Source: JAXFPC01 sp034180005 (lineage in GTDB: Bacteria; Bacillota; Negativicutes; Acidaminococcales; Acidaminococcaceae). From it: a stretch of DNA of 64,000 bases. The notes under the pieces are model-generated. The model had not been told where the DNA came from. It saw only the letters and a list, made by a program, of their open reading frames with translations, and did no database searches. Every line of letters starts with the position of its first letter. Positions within the stretch are counted from its first letter, which is position 1. Made by a program: the position numbers and the translations under genes. Below are positions 16,335 through 24,147 of this stretch, in pieces. The stretch spans positions 34,826 to 98,825 of the forward strand of contig JAXFPC010000067.1 of NCBI GenBank assembly GCA_034180005.1, read 5' to 3'.

Positions 16335-18068
16335 ATGTCATATGTAGCTTTGTATAGACGTTGGCGTCCGCAGAACTTTGCTTCCTTGGTAGGACAGCAA
16401 CCTGTGAAGACGGCTCTCAGCAATGCTTTGACCAGCGGCAGGATAGCGCATGCCTATTTGTTTGCAGGTCCGCGAGGAACCGGTAAGACAAGTACGGCCA
16501 GAATTTTGGCCAAGGCGCTTAATTGTGCCGACGGACCGACGGCTGAACCGTGCGGAAGCTGTAAGAATTGTATGCGTATTACGGACGGGACTTCTATGGA
16601 CGTTTTTGAAATCGACGCCGCTTCAAACAGAGGCATCGACGAGATAAAAAATTTGCGGGAGCAGCTCGCGTTCACTCCTGTGGACTGTCGTTATAAAATA
16701 TACATTATAGACGAAGTACATATGCTCACAACGGAAGCTTTCAATGCTTTGCTCAAAACTTTGGAGGAACCTCCATCTCATGTTATATTCATTTTAGCTA
16801 CTACGGATCCGCATAAAATACCCGCCACCATTCACTCCCGCTGTCAGAGATTCGATTTTCGCAGAGTTACTGTGGACGAAACGGTAGAGCATTTAAAAAT
16901 GATTGCGGATGCAAGCGGAATACGGACGGAACCGGAGGCGTTGCGGATGATTGCCGTTCAAGCCGAGGGGGGCATGCGTGACGCTCTCAGCTTATTTGAT
17001 CAGTGCGGAGTTATGTCCGATGCAATCACCGTGAAAGCGGTAAAAGATATTTTGGGCATTGTCGGGCAAGAGATGATGCGCGAGTTGGCAGGTGATATAG
17101 GTAACGGCGATCTTGTCGCCTGTTTGCAAAAGCTTAATCTGCTTCTTGAACAGGGAAAAGATGTGCGACAATTTTTAACAGAGTTGGCGGAATACTTGCG
17201 CGCTTTGCTGTTGTACAAGGCTGTGCCTTCTTATGGGGAGATATATCTGATTGATACGGCGGAAGCTTTGGCCGCTTCAGCAGAAAAATTTTCACAGGCG
17301 CGTTTGCTTGCTGCGGAGGAGAGAATTCACGCCGCAATTTTGGAGTTGCGTACTACGATGCGGCCGCGTATTACAGCGGAGCTGTGTCTTGTGGAATTGT
17401 GCAAACAGGAGGGCAGCACTTTGGCTGCTTTGGCGGCGCGTGTTGAGCAATTGGAAGCCAAACTGGGCGGCGACAGCGCAAAGAGCAAGCTTTCTTCACG
17501 GCCGCGCATGGAGGATATACCTTCATCACGGATGATAAAAATTCCGGAGAAGGTTGCTCCTTTGGCGGAGAAGAATCCGCTTTCCGAGATTCCGGAGAAA
17601 AAAGTTTTAGTGAAAACTTCGGCAAGGGAAGAGACGTACGAAAACGTTTCCGCGGAAAGCGATATTGCAGCTCCCGATACGCACGGGGAGGGAAGCGCCT
17701 ACTGGAAGCAGGTTTTGGAACTTTTAGCTTCGGAAAAGAAACTGGCCATGGTTTCCTGTGCTAAACAGGGAGTGGTCACAAGTTTTTCCGGCGGTGTTTT
17801 AACTTTGGCGTTTAAAGTAAAATTTCAGAGAGACAGAATGAATAAAGAAGATTTTCGTTCCGCTTTTGAAGATGCTTTATTGCGCGTAGTCAGGCAGCCT
17901 ATAAAATTGGAATGCGTCTTAAGCGGAACTGCCGAGAAAGATGTAAGCGCCGGCGCTCGCCAAACGGCAAAGAAAAATTTGCAGAGTGATAAATTGGAAG
18001 AACTCCCCGGCAATGCTCGAAGGGCTTTGGATATTTTGGGCGGTTCGATCAGCAAAATAGAAAATTAA
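16335..18068 (+). CDS. dnaX: DNA polymerase III subunits gamma and tau
   Basis: 577 residues, start ATG 16335 after AAAGGGAAG. AAA+ clamp-loader ATPase: N-terminal MSYVALYRRWRPQNF, Walker A GPRGTGKT at residues 45-52, a zinc-binding Cys cluster (CADGPTAEPCGSCKNC, about 64-79), Walker B IYIIDEVHML (about 121-130) and the SRC arginine-finger motif (HSRCQRF). Residues about 370-450 are a low-complexity linker, and a tau-like C-terminal domain follows (about 455-577). It loads the beta clamp at the replication fork. No obvious slippery heptamer for a gamma frameshift was noticed. It is first gene of the dnaX-ybaB-recR-bofA cluster. Confidence 0.97.
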   Translation: MSYVALYRRWRPQNFASLVGQQPVKTALSNALTSGRIAHAYLFAGPRGTGKTSTARILAKALNCADGPTAEPCGSCKNCMRITDGTSMDVFEIDAASNRGIDEIKNLREQLAFTPVDCRYKIYIIDEVHMLTTEAFNALLKTLEEPPSHVIFILATTDPHKIPATIHSRCQRFDFRRVTVDETVEHLKMIADASGIRTEPEALRMIAVQAEGGMRDALSLFDQCGVMSDAITVKAVKDILGIVGQEMMRELAGDIGNGDLVACLQKLNLLLEQGKDVRQFLTELAEYLRALLLYKAVPSYGEIYLIDTAEALAASAEKFSQARLLAAEERIHAAILELRTTMRPRITAELCLVELCKQEGSTLAALAARVEQLEAKLGGDSAKSKLSSRPRMEDIPSSRMIKIPEKVAPLAEKNPLSEIPEKKVLVKTSAREETYENVSAESDIAAPDTHGEGSAYWKQVLELLASEKKLAMVSCAKQGVVTSFSGGVLTLAFKVKFQRDRMNKEDFRSAFEDALLRVVRQPIKLECVLSGTAEKDVSAGARQTAKKNLQSDKLEELPGNARRALDILGGSISKIEN

Positions 18069-18095
18069 GCAGAATCTTTAAGGAGGAATTTTAGA

Positions 18096-18422
18096 ATGTT
18101 TAACGGTGGTATGGGAAATATGCAGGCTATGATGAAAAAGGTGCAGAAAATGCAGTCCGACATGGTGAAGATGCAGGAGGAACTCAAGCAAAGAACCGTA
18201 GAAGCCAGCGCAGGCGGCGGAGCGGTAACCGTGGTAGTAAACGGCAAGAAAGAAGTGGAGTCCATAAAACTGCAGCCGTCAGCTGTCGATCCGGAGGATG
18301 TGGAAATGTTGGAGGATATGCTTTTGACAGCGGTAAATGACGGCATGAAACAGATCGACGAGTTGACAGAAAAAGAGATGGGCAAGATTACAGGCGGTAT
18401 GAAGTTGCCGGGTATGTTCTAA
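18096..18422 (+). CDS. YbaB/EbfC-family nucleoid-associated protein
   Basis: 108 residues from ATG 18096 (AAGGAGG site). Met/Gly-rich N-terminus (MFNGGMGNMQAMMKKVQKMQ) leads into the long helix, then the central beta region EASAGGGAVTVVVNGKKEVESIKLQPS and a C-terminal helix ending ITGGMKLPGMF: the standard YbaB pattern. It forms DNA-binding dimers and is nearly always encoded between dnaX and recR, as here. The cytoplasmic role is in nucleoid or recombination support. Confidence 0.95.
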   Translation: MFNGGMGNMQAMMKKVQKMQSDMVKMQEELKQRTVEASAGGGAVTVVVNGKKEVESIKLQPSAVDPEDVEMLEDMLLTAVNDGMKQIDELTEKEMGKITGGMKLPGMF

Positions 18423-18424
18423 AG

Positions 18425-19024
18425 ATGGCGAGAATGATTAAGCCTCTGGCAAATCTTTACGAGCAGTTGCGCAGACTTCCAGGTATGGGAGCTAAGACTG
18501 CCATGCGTATGTCTTATCATATTATAGACATGCCGGAGGAAGAAGTTTTTCAATTGGCTGCAGCCCTGCAAAGAGCCAAAGCGCAGGTACATTATTGTCA
18601 TAATTGCTACAATCTTACCGACGGAGAGCTTTGTGAAATTTGCGAAGATAAGAGTCGCGACGAGGGGACTGTTTGTGTAGTTGAGCAGCCGCAGGATATT
18701 GCAGCCATGGAACGCAGCCGCGGATACAGAGGCGTGTATCATGTGCTGCACGGGGTGCTGTCACCGCTTGATGGAATCGGTCCGGAAAAGTTGAAGATCA
18801 AGGAACTGTTGCAGAGACTTCAGCGTGAGCCGATAAGGGAGATAATAATTGCCACTAATTCCGATGTGGAGGGAGAGGCGACAGCTACTTATTTGGCGCA
18901 TTTGCTCAAACCGGTGGGCATTGCCGTAACCAGAATAGCGCACGGACTTCCCATGGGAGGAGATTTGGAATATGCTGACGAGGTGACATTGTCTAAAGCC
19001 TTGGAAAATAGGCGCAGCATGTGA
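18425..19024 (+). CDS. recR: Recombination protein RecR
   Basis: 199 residues starting two bases after the ybaB stop. Helix-hairpin-helix RRLPGMGAKTAMRMSYHII (about 12-30), a four-Cys zinc finger (CHNC...CEIC, about 58-73), Toprim domain with VVEQPQDIAAMER and ATNSDVEGEATATYLA, and the C-terminal ARIAHGLPMGGDLEYAD signature in ITRIAHGLPMGGDLE form. It acts with RecF and RecO to load RecA at gaps. Coupled to ybaB by spacing. Confidence 0.97.
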   Translation: MARMIKPLANLYEQLRRLPGMGAKTAMRMSYHIIDMPEEEVFQLAAALQRAKAQVHYCHNCYNLTDGELCEICEDKSRDEGTVCVVEQPQDIAAMERSRGYRGVYHVLHGVLSPLDGIGPEKLKIKELLQRLQREPIREIIIATNSDVEGEATATYLAHLLKPVGIAVTRIAHGLPMGGDLEYADEVTLSKALENRRSM

Positions 19025-19059
19025 CGCGCGACAAGATTTGGCCGAAAAGGAGATAAGTT

Positions 19060-19296
19060 ATGGTTGATATTTTAATCGCCCTAGTGGTATTGTTTGTTTT
19101 ATTTAAACTGCTGTCTTTGCCGTTCAAGATTCTTGTAAACGGAGTAATCGGTGCAGTTATGTTGTGGATATTTAACATTTTAGGTTCCGTCATAGGTTTC
19201 ACGATGGAGATAACATTGTTTAAAGCCTTGATTGCCGGTATTTTCGGTATACCGGGAGTGGTGGCATTAGTAGCATACCAGTTGTTGGCAGTGTAA
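19060..19296 (+). CDS. BofA-family membrane protein
   Basis: 78 residues, two or three hydrophobic segments (residues about 3-20, 25-50 and 55-76) with the family signature PFKILVNGVIGAVMLWIFN and FGIPGVVALVAYQLL. In Bacillus BofA inhibits pro-sigma-K processing. The gene is widespread behind recR in Firmicutes, including non-sporulating ones, so a sporulation role here is not implied. The start ATG 19060 follows AAAAGGAG. It is the last gene of the dnaX cluster and is followed by a terminator. Confidence 0.88.
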   Translation: MVDILIALVVLFVLFKLLSLPFKILVNGVIGAVMLWIFNILGSVIGFTMEITLFKALIAGIFGIPGVVALVAYQLLAV

Positions 19297-19326
19297 AATG
19301 TTCCGGCGAAACGTAAACGCAGTACG

Positions 19327-19357
19327 AAGCCCGCAGATCGGCGGGCTTTATTTTTTT
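19327..19357 (+). terminator. terminator of the dnaX-recR-bofA operon
   Basis: AAGCCCGC (19327-19334) and GCGGGCTT (19341-19348) around a 6-base loop, then TTATTTTTTT. Confidence 0.9.
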
Positions 19358-19402
19358 GCAGTTGCAGCAAAGCAGAGAAAGAATGCTATTTCTCAATAAT
19401 AC

Positions 19403-19441
19403 TGTATACAATCAGACAATTTAAAAATTCTCTGATATAAT
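19403..19441 (+). promoter_or_regulatory. promoter region of the symporter gene with TGTATACA palindrome
   Basis: TATAAT at 19436-19441 is a good -10 box; the -35 (about 19413-19418, CAGACA) is weak. The 8-bp palindrome TGTATACA at 19403-19410 sits just upstream of it. The same palindrome occurs in two other promoter regions of this window (23040-23047 and 61843-61850). Confidence 0.45.
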
Positions 19442-19482
19442 ACAGGCAAGAAAATGATAATATTTTATTTGGAGGGGTTTGT

Positions 19483-20694
19483 ATGAATCTGTCGACAAAA
19501 ATTTTGCTCGGTTTGGCTTTGGGTATTGTTGCCGGTCTTGAACTGGGTGCGGAAGGAACTGCTTTTGCCAAAACATGGATAGGACCTTTGGGAACTATTT
19601 TCATGAATATGATTAAGATGGTCATCGTACCTCTGGTATTCTCAAGTTTGGTTATAGGCGTGTGCGGCTTGGGAGATATTAAAAAGGTTGGCAGAATAGG
19701 AATAAAAACCATTGCCTACTATTTGGGAACAACAGCTTTTGCCATTGTAATAGGTTTGGCTATAGGTACGTTGTTTGAGCCGGGCGTGGGAATGAATATG
19801 CCCGGAGCCGACGTTAAGGTGGCGGCAAAAGCTGCTCCTCCTATCATGAAAGTAATCGTTGATATATTCCCTACAAATCCTATGGAAGCGATGCTTAAGG
19901 CAAACATGCTGCAAATTATAGTTTTCTCTTTGTTTGTAGGCGTCGGCATTACTGCGGTCGGCGAAAAAGCGGAATACTTTAAACGCACGATGGACGGTTT
20001 GGCAGAGATTTCTTATAAAATAGTCGGCATGATTATGAAAGTTGCTCCCATCGGCGTGTTCGGTCTGATTACTCCGGTTGTTGCCGCCAACGGCCCGTCC
20101 GTTTTGCTGCCTTTGTTGAAAGTAGTGCTCGCAGTTTATTTGAGCTGTATGCTTCACGCTGTTTTTGTCTACGGAGCCATGCTGAAGTTCTTGGCTAAAA
20201 CCAGTGTTTTAGATTTTTTCAGAGGAGTTGCGCCTGCATCTCTGATGGCTTTCAGCTCTTGTTCATCCGGCGGCACGCTTCCTTTGACCATGAGTTGCGC
20301 GCAAAAGCTGGGTGTATCCAAAGAAATTTCCAGCTTCGTACTTCCCTTAGGTGCTACCATCAACATGGACGGTACGGCTGCTTATCAGGGAGTATGTGCT
20401 CTCTTTATCGCGCAGCTTTACGGCGTTGATCTTTCAGCGGCGCAGTATGCCACGATAATTTTGACCGGCACGTTAGCGTCTATCGGTACAGCCGGTGTTC
20501 CGGGAGCAGGATTTATTATGCTGACAATGATTCTTACGGCGTTGGGCTTGCCGTTGGAAGGATCAGCTTTGATTGCCGGTATCGATCGTATTCTTGATAT
20601 GCCTCGTACTTCGGTGAATGTTACGGGCGATGCTATGGTTGCTTTGTTAGTCGATAAGAGCGAAAAACAGGATAAACAGGAACCGTTATACTAA
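19483..20694 (+). CDS. Dicarboxylate/amino acid:cation symporter (DAACS/GltP-DctA family)
   Basis: 403 residues, start ATG 19483 after GGAGGGG. It has about eight membrane spans plus two re-entrant loops and the signature motifs of the glutamate/aspartate/C4-dicarboxylate family: SSGGTLPLTM (HP1), LGATINMDGTAAYQG (TM7), TGTLASIGTAGVPGAG (HP2) and DRILDMPRTSVNVTGD (TM8). It moves glutamate, aspartate or C4-dicarboxylates with Na+ or H+. In DctA-like versus GltP-like members the specificity depends on TM8, where the Arg of MPRTSVN suggests an acidic substrate. Glutamate or succinate would fit a Negativicute. Single gene with its own promoter and terminator. Confidence 0.93.
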   Translation: MNLSTKILLGLALGIVAGLELGAEGTAFAKTWIGPLGTIFMNMIKMVIVPLVFSSLVIGVCGLGDIKKVGRIGIKTIAYYLGTTAFAIVIGLAIGTLFEPGVGMNMPGADVKVAAKAAPPIMKVIVDIFPTNPMEAMLKANMLQIIVFSLFVGVGITAVGEKAEYFKRTMDGLAEISYKIVGMIMKVAPIGVFGLITPVVAANGPSVLLPLLKVVLAVYLSCMLHAVFVYGAMLKFLAKTSVLDFFRGVAPASLMAFSSCSSGGTLPLTMSCAQKLGVSKEISSFVLPLGATINMDGTAAYQGVCALFIAQLYGVDLSAAQYATIILTGTLASIGTAGVPGAGFIMLTMILTALGLPLEGSALIAGIDRILDMPRTSVNVTGDAMVALLVDKSEKQDKQEPLY

Positions 20695-20704
20695 AAACAT
20701 GGCG

Positions 20705-20733
20705 ACACCGGCTGCGTAGCAGCCGGTGTTTTT
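20705..20733 (+). terminator. terminator of the symporter gene
   Basis: ACACCGGCTG (20705-20714) and CAGCCGGTGT (20720-20729), 5-base loop, T-run. Confidence 0.9.
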
Positions 20734-20845
20734 GTATGTGAATTTTAGGTAATTTTTTTGCCTATTTCTTGAAATAAAGGCGATAAAGTTGTAAAATATT
20801 CAGACATTAGCTATGAATATTACTGTTTGGCAAACGGAGAGTTTT

Positions 20846-21505
20846 ATGAAAAATATAGATGGTTTGCAAAAAATTCTATATGACAAATTTCACAGACGTC
20901 CTCCGGGTATTGATAAGTTGGATAGATTGTGGGAAGCGGCAGTGCTGATTCCCTTGGTGGAAACGCCCGCCGGTATTTCCATACTGTTTGAAGAACGGGC
21001 GCATGGTTTGCGCAGACAACCCGGGGAGATATGCTTTCCGGGCGGCAAAGTTGAATGCGGAGACGGAGGCTTTGCGCATACGGCTGTGAGGGAAACCTGC
21101 GAAGAACTCGGTATTAAGTCCGAGCAGATCGTTTTGTGTGGCGAACTTGACGCTTTGGTTACCCATGCGGGGCCTATCATACATCCTTTTGTAGGTGTCC
21201 TGAAGGTTTCGGGAGAGTTTTCTTTCAACAAAAGTGAAGTAGAACGCGTTTTTACAGTGCCGCTTGAAAAATTATTGCAGCAGACACCGCAGCGTTATTC
21301 CATGTATCTGGCTGATCGGGCAGGGAAAGATTTTCCTTTCGAGTTGGCGCCGAGCAGGAGCAGAGAATGGCGCAGACACAAAGAATATTATGTGTATTTT
21401 TACCGGTGGGAGGGCGAAGTTATTTGGGGCTTGACAGCCAGGATGCTGTATGCTTTTTTGCGACGCAGTGATGACGTTCTCAGGGATTTTTTTGAGAACG
21501 AGTAA
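20846..21505 (+). CDS. Nudix hydrolase, CoA pyrophosphatase type
   Basis: 219 residues from ATG 20846, seven bases after CGGAGAG; the earlier ATG at 20813 lacks a ribosome site. The Nudix segment runs CFPGGKVECGDGGFAHTAVRE then TCEELGI. The spacing GG-to-RE (16 residues) and the GGKVE-x-GD form match the NudL/YeaB CoA pyrophosphatase branch rather than the canonical Nudix box. The preceding LFEERAHGLRRQPGEI block (Arg-x-x-x-x-H-x-G-Q/P-like) is the CoA-specific region of that branch. It probably cleaves CoA or derivatives to 3',5'-ADP and phosphopantetheine. Confidence 0.85.
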   Translation: MKNIDGLQKILYDKFHRRPPGIDKLDRLWEAAVLIPLVETPAGISILFEERAHGLRRQPGEICFPGGKVECGDGGFAHTAVRETCEELGIKSEQIVLCGELDALVTHAGPIIHPFVGVLKVSGEFSFNKSEVERVFTVPLEKLLQQTPQRYSMYLADRAGKDFPFELAPSRSREWRRHKEYYVYFYRWEGEVIWGLTARMLYAFLRRSDDVLRDFFENE

Positions 21506-21570
21506 TTTTCACAGATATTAAATTCGTGTTTTGTTGTGATTTAAGACGGACGAGGATTCTGGAGGACGGA

Positions 21571-22974
21571 ATGAAAGATTTTTTTAAGAGGGATAATAAG
21601 TTTTTCTGGGTGAATTTCGGCGTGGTAGTTGTTGTGCTGGCAGCCGTAGCGTATGCTTTGATAAATTATTTTTTTCATGACAACCCGGGACTCGATAAGT
21701 TGAACAAAAGCGACAGGTTGGCTCTGAAAAAAAATATAGTCGTTCTCGGTGTGGATGAAAGGCAGGAGGAGAATGATGTCGGCAGAAGCGATACTTTGTT
21801 TGTGATAATGCTCGACAGTAACAGTAAGAGTGCTTCCTTGCTTTCCGTTCCGCGTGACACACGGGTGCGCATAGACGGATACGGCTGGGATAAGATCAAT
21901 CATGCTTACGCTTACGGCGGCAGAGAAAAGACTCAGCAGACGGTGGAGGAGTTGCTGGGGATACGTATCAATAACTATGTGATGGTTGACTTCAAAGGTT
22001 TTGAAGGTTTGGTGGATGCTATTGGCGGCGTGGATCTGGATGTTGAGAAAGATATGTATTATTATGACGAATGGGACGGTTTCAAAATAGATCTGCAAAA
22101 AGGACGCCAGCATTTGGACGGCAAAACAGCCATTCAGTATGTGCGTTATCGTGATGAAGAAGGCGATATCGGACGCATTCGCCGACAGCAACATTTTTTG
22201 CTGGCTGTGTATGAAAAGATATCTTCCGCCGATATGTTGCTGCGCATTCCCGGGTTGGCAAAACAGCTTACCTCTATGGTGAAAACGGATATGCGCATCA
22301 CCGATATGATAGAGCTTGGTAGAGTAATGCATTCCATGGTCAGAGATAAAGGGATTGCCATGTCTACAGTTCCCGGCGAACCTAAATATATCGGCGGTGT
22401 AAGTTATTGGTTGCCTGATATTACCGATCTTCGCGATCAGATGGTGAAGATGCAGGGAGCGGAAATGACCGAACGCTACAAGTCTGCTGCCGAACTGATG
22501 GAAAGGGAGTATCACAACGCTTTACTGACTGAGGAAAAATCAGAGGAAGATACGAAAAGCGATAAGAAAAAAGAAACTGTCGAGGAGAAGGAAAAGCAAG
22601 ACAAAAAAATCAAAACTTCCGATAAAAAAAGTACAGATAGGGATACCCGTAAAAACTCCGATGTGAAAAGTGATGCTGCAGAAGAAAGCAAAACGAGAAG
22701 CGGCAAGGGTAGCCTCGTTGTACGTTTGATAAATTGCAGCGGTAATGAAAAAGCATATTCCGCGGCGCGCGCATTTTTGGAAGACGCCGGCTTTACGGTT
22801 ATTAACGGCGGCAGCGGAGATGTGGCTGAGAAGACTTCTGTGACCGCGTTAACTAACGACGGCGCGATAGTCAATAAACTTGCCGGCGTGCCTTTCAGGC
22901 ACGGTATGCGCATTAGTCGTGATGCCGATAGTGACGTGGACGGTGTTGTTATTTTGGGGCGTGATTTTCAGTAA
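21571..22974 (+). CDS. LytR-CpsA-Psr (LCP) family cell-wall ligase
   Basis: 467 residues from ATG 21571 (CTGGAGGACGGA before it). N-terminal membrane anchor at residues about 11-33. The extracytoplasmic LCP domain (about 50-250) carries VLGVDER, RSDTLFVIMLD, LLSVPRDTRV, KINHAYAYGG and the VRYRDEEGDIGRIRRQQ signature with catalytic/phosphate-binding Arg. A highly charged Lys/Glu/Asp-rich linker spans about 310-385, and a LytR_C domain closes the protein (about 387-467, VVRLINCSGNE...). LCP proteins transfer undecaprenyl-linked glycopolymers to peptidoglycan. In a diderm the acceptor or polymer is unclear. A terminator-flanked small RNA locus follows. Confidence 0.92.
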   Translation: MKDFFKRDNKFFWVNFGVVVVVLAAVAYALINYFFHDNPGLDKLNKSDRLALKKNIVVLGVDERQEENDVGRSDTLFVIMLDSNSKSASLLSVPRDTRVRIDGYGWDKINHAYAYGGREKTQQTVEELLGIRINNYVMVDFKGFEGLVDAIGGVDLDVEKDMYYYDEWDGFKIDLQKGRQHLDGKTAIQYVRYRDEEGDIGRIRRQQHFLLAVYEKISSADMLLRIPGLAKQLTSMVKTDMRITDMIELGRVMHSMVRDKGIAMSTVPGEPKYIGGVSYWLPDITDLRDQMVKMQGAEMTERYKSAAELMEREYHNALLTEEKSEEDTKSDKKKETVEEKEKQDKKIKTSDKKSTDRDTRKNSDVKSDAAEESKTRSGKGSLVVRLINCSGNEKAYSAARAFLEDAGFTVINGGSGDVAEKTSVTALTNDGAIVNKLAGVPFRHGMRISRDADSDVDGVVILGRDFQ

Positions 22975-23032
22975 GATTTCGTAGAATTTAGGCAGAGCTA
23001 TTGAAAAGTGTTAGAATTTTTACAAAATGTCA

Positions 23033-23061
23033 TTGCGTTTTGTATACAAATTTGCTATAAT
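23033..23061 (+). promoter_or_regulatory. promoter with internal palindrome, upstream of candidate small RNA
   Basis: TTGCGT (23033-23038) and TATAAT (23056-23061), 17-base spacer. The spacer contains TTTGTATACAAA (23038-23049), a perfect 12-bp palindrome ideally placed as an operator. Confidence 0.6.
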
Positions 23062-23067
23062 GAGGTT

Positions 23068-23117
23068 AATGAAACAACCCCTCATTTTGCCCTTCGCAGG
23101 AAGGGCTTTTTTTTGTC
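23068..23117 (+). ncRNA. Candidate short RNA of about 50 nt between promoter and terminator
   Basis: A good promoter ends at 23061 and a strong terminator hairpin lies at 23089-23106 with a T-run to about 23114, leaving a predicted transcript of about 50 nt. A 21-codon frame (ATG 23061) begins inside the -10 box and has no ribosome site, so a peptide is unlikely. It could also be a spare terminator for the LCP gene. The rest of 22975-23270 shows no gene. Confidence 0.35.
23089..23116 (+). terminator. intrinsic terminator
   Basis: GCCCTTC (23089-23095), GCAG loop, GAAGGGC (23100-23106), then eight T residues. It can terminate both the LCP gene and the short transcript. Confidence 0.9.
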
Positions 23118-23270
23118 TTGAATAAATATAATAAATAATAGTGTTTTGGTGGTAATAATAACAGTAATATGGTAAAATGGAATATATCATGGGTTTACTG
23201 TCGAATATTTTAAAGAAGGTTATAGATATAGAAATTTTACAAGTTGTAAAAAATTATCCGGGAGGATTTT

Positions 23271-24131
23271 ATGTGCGATGAATTACATGTTGTGTTAGAC
23301 AGCATTTCTTGTGCTGAGGAAACACCGCTTAAAGATGATCCTCGTTGCCATGTATTGAAATTGATCGTGAGACATGGTAATGTGGAATGGCCTGACGGTG
23401 AACGTACTTTGCAGGAGATGTTTTCCATGGTGGATGAATCGGGAATTTTACCGGCCACTTCTCAGCCGCCGATCGGTGCAATGCTGGAATTGTTGACAGA
23501 ATTGTGCAGTCGAGGGAAAAAGGTATTTTTTATTACCTGCAGCAGTGTGCTCAGCGGAACTTATCAGACTGCCTGCGTGGCAGCCAAACAGGTAATGAGT
23601 GAAATAAAGGGTGCCGACATTCGTGTGGTTGATACAAAGACTTGTGCTTGTCCTATCAGCGGCATAGCTATGGATGTGCTTGAACATGCGGCAAAAGGTG
23701 TCAGCATGGATGAGTTGGAAGCTTATGCCAATGATCTTGTTCATAGAACGGAAACATTTTTTACGGTAAATACTTTGGAGTATTTGCAGAAGGGCGGACG
23801 CATAGGAGCTATAGGAGCGTTGATAGGAAATATTTTCGGTATCAGGCCTATAGCTCATATTCGGAAGGACGGGCAACTCGAAATTGCAGACAAGTGCCGC
23901 ACCAGGAAAAAAACTTTGAAACGCATGATTGAACTGGCTTGTTCTCAGGGAGATGTAGAAAAGTTTTATGTTGCGCATGCCGATGTGTATGAAGAAGCGG
24001 CAGCTTTATATGCGGAGTTGCAGGAGCGATGTCCGGGAGTACCGGGATTGCTGACAGGGATAGGAACCGTACTGGCTGCCCACTTGGGACCGGGTGTCAT
24101 AGGTGTTTTTGTCAAAATAAAGAAGACCTAG
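23271..24131 (+). CDS. DegV-family fatty acid-binding protein (FakB type)
   Basis: 286 residues from ATG 23271 (GGGAGG site). DegV fold: VVLDSISC at the N-terminus, the fatty-acid carboxylate-binding TSQPPIGAML segment (about 62-71), SSVLSGTYQTA (about 91-101), LEYLQKGGRIGA (about 167-178) and a C-terminal ligand loop. FakB proteins hold a fatty acid while FakA phosphorylates it to acyl-phosphate for phospholipid synthesis. The next gene is a FakA-like kinase, supporting this role. A TGTCGAA block lies about 70 bases upstream. Confidence 0.9.
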   Translation: MCDELHVVLDSISCAEETPLKDDPRCHVLKLIVRHGNVEWPDGERTLQEMFSMVDESGILPATSQPPIGAMLELLTELCSRGKKVFFITCSSVLSGTYQTACVAAKQVMSEIKGADIRVVDTKTCACPISGIAMDVLEHAAKGVSMDELEAYANDLVHRTETFFTVNTLEYLQKGGRIGAIGALIGNIFGIRPIAHIRKDGQLEIADKCRTRKKTLKRMIELACSQGDVEKFYVAHADVYEEAAALYAELQERCPGVPGLLTGIGTVLAAHLGPGVIGVFVKIKKT

Positions 24132-24147
24132 TTGAGAGGTGTTTATA

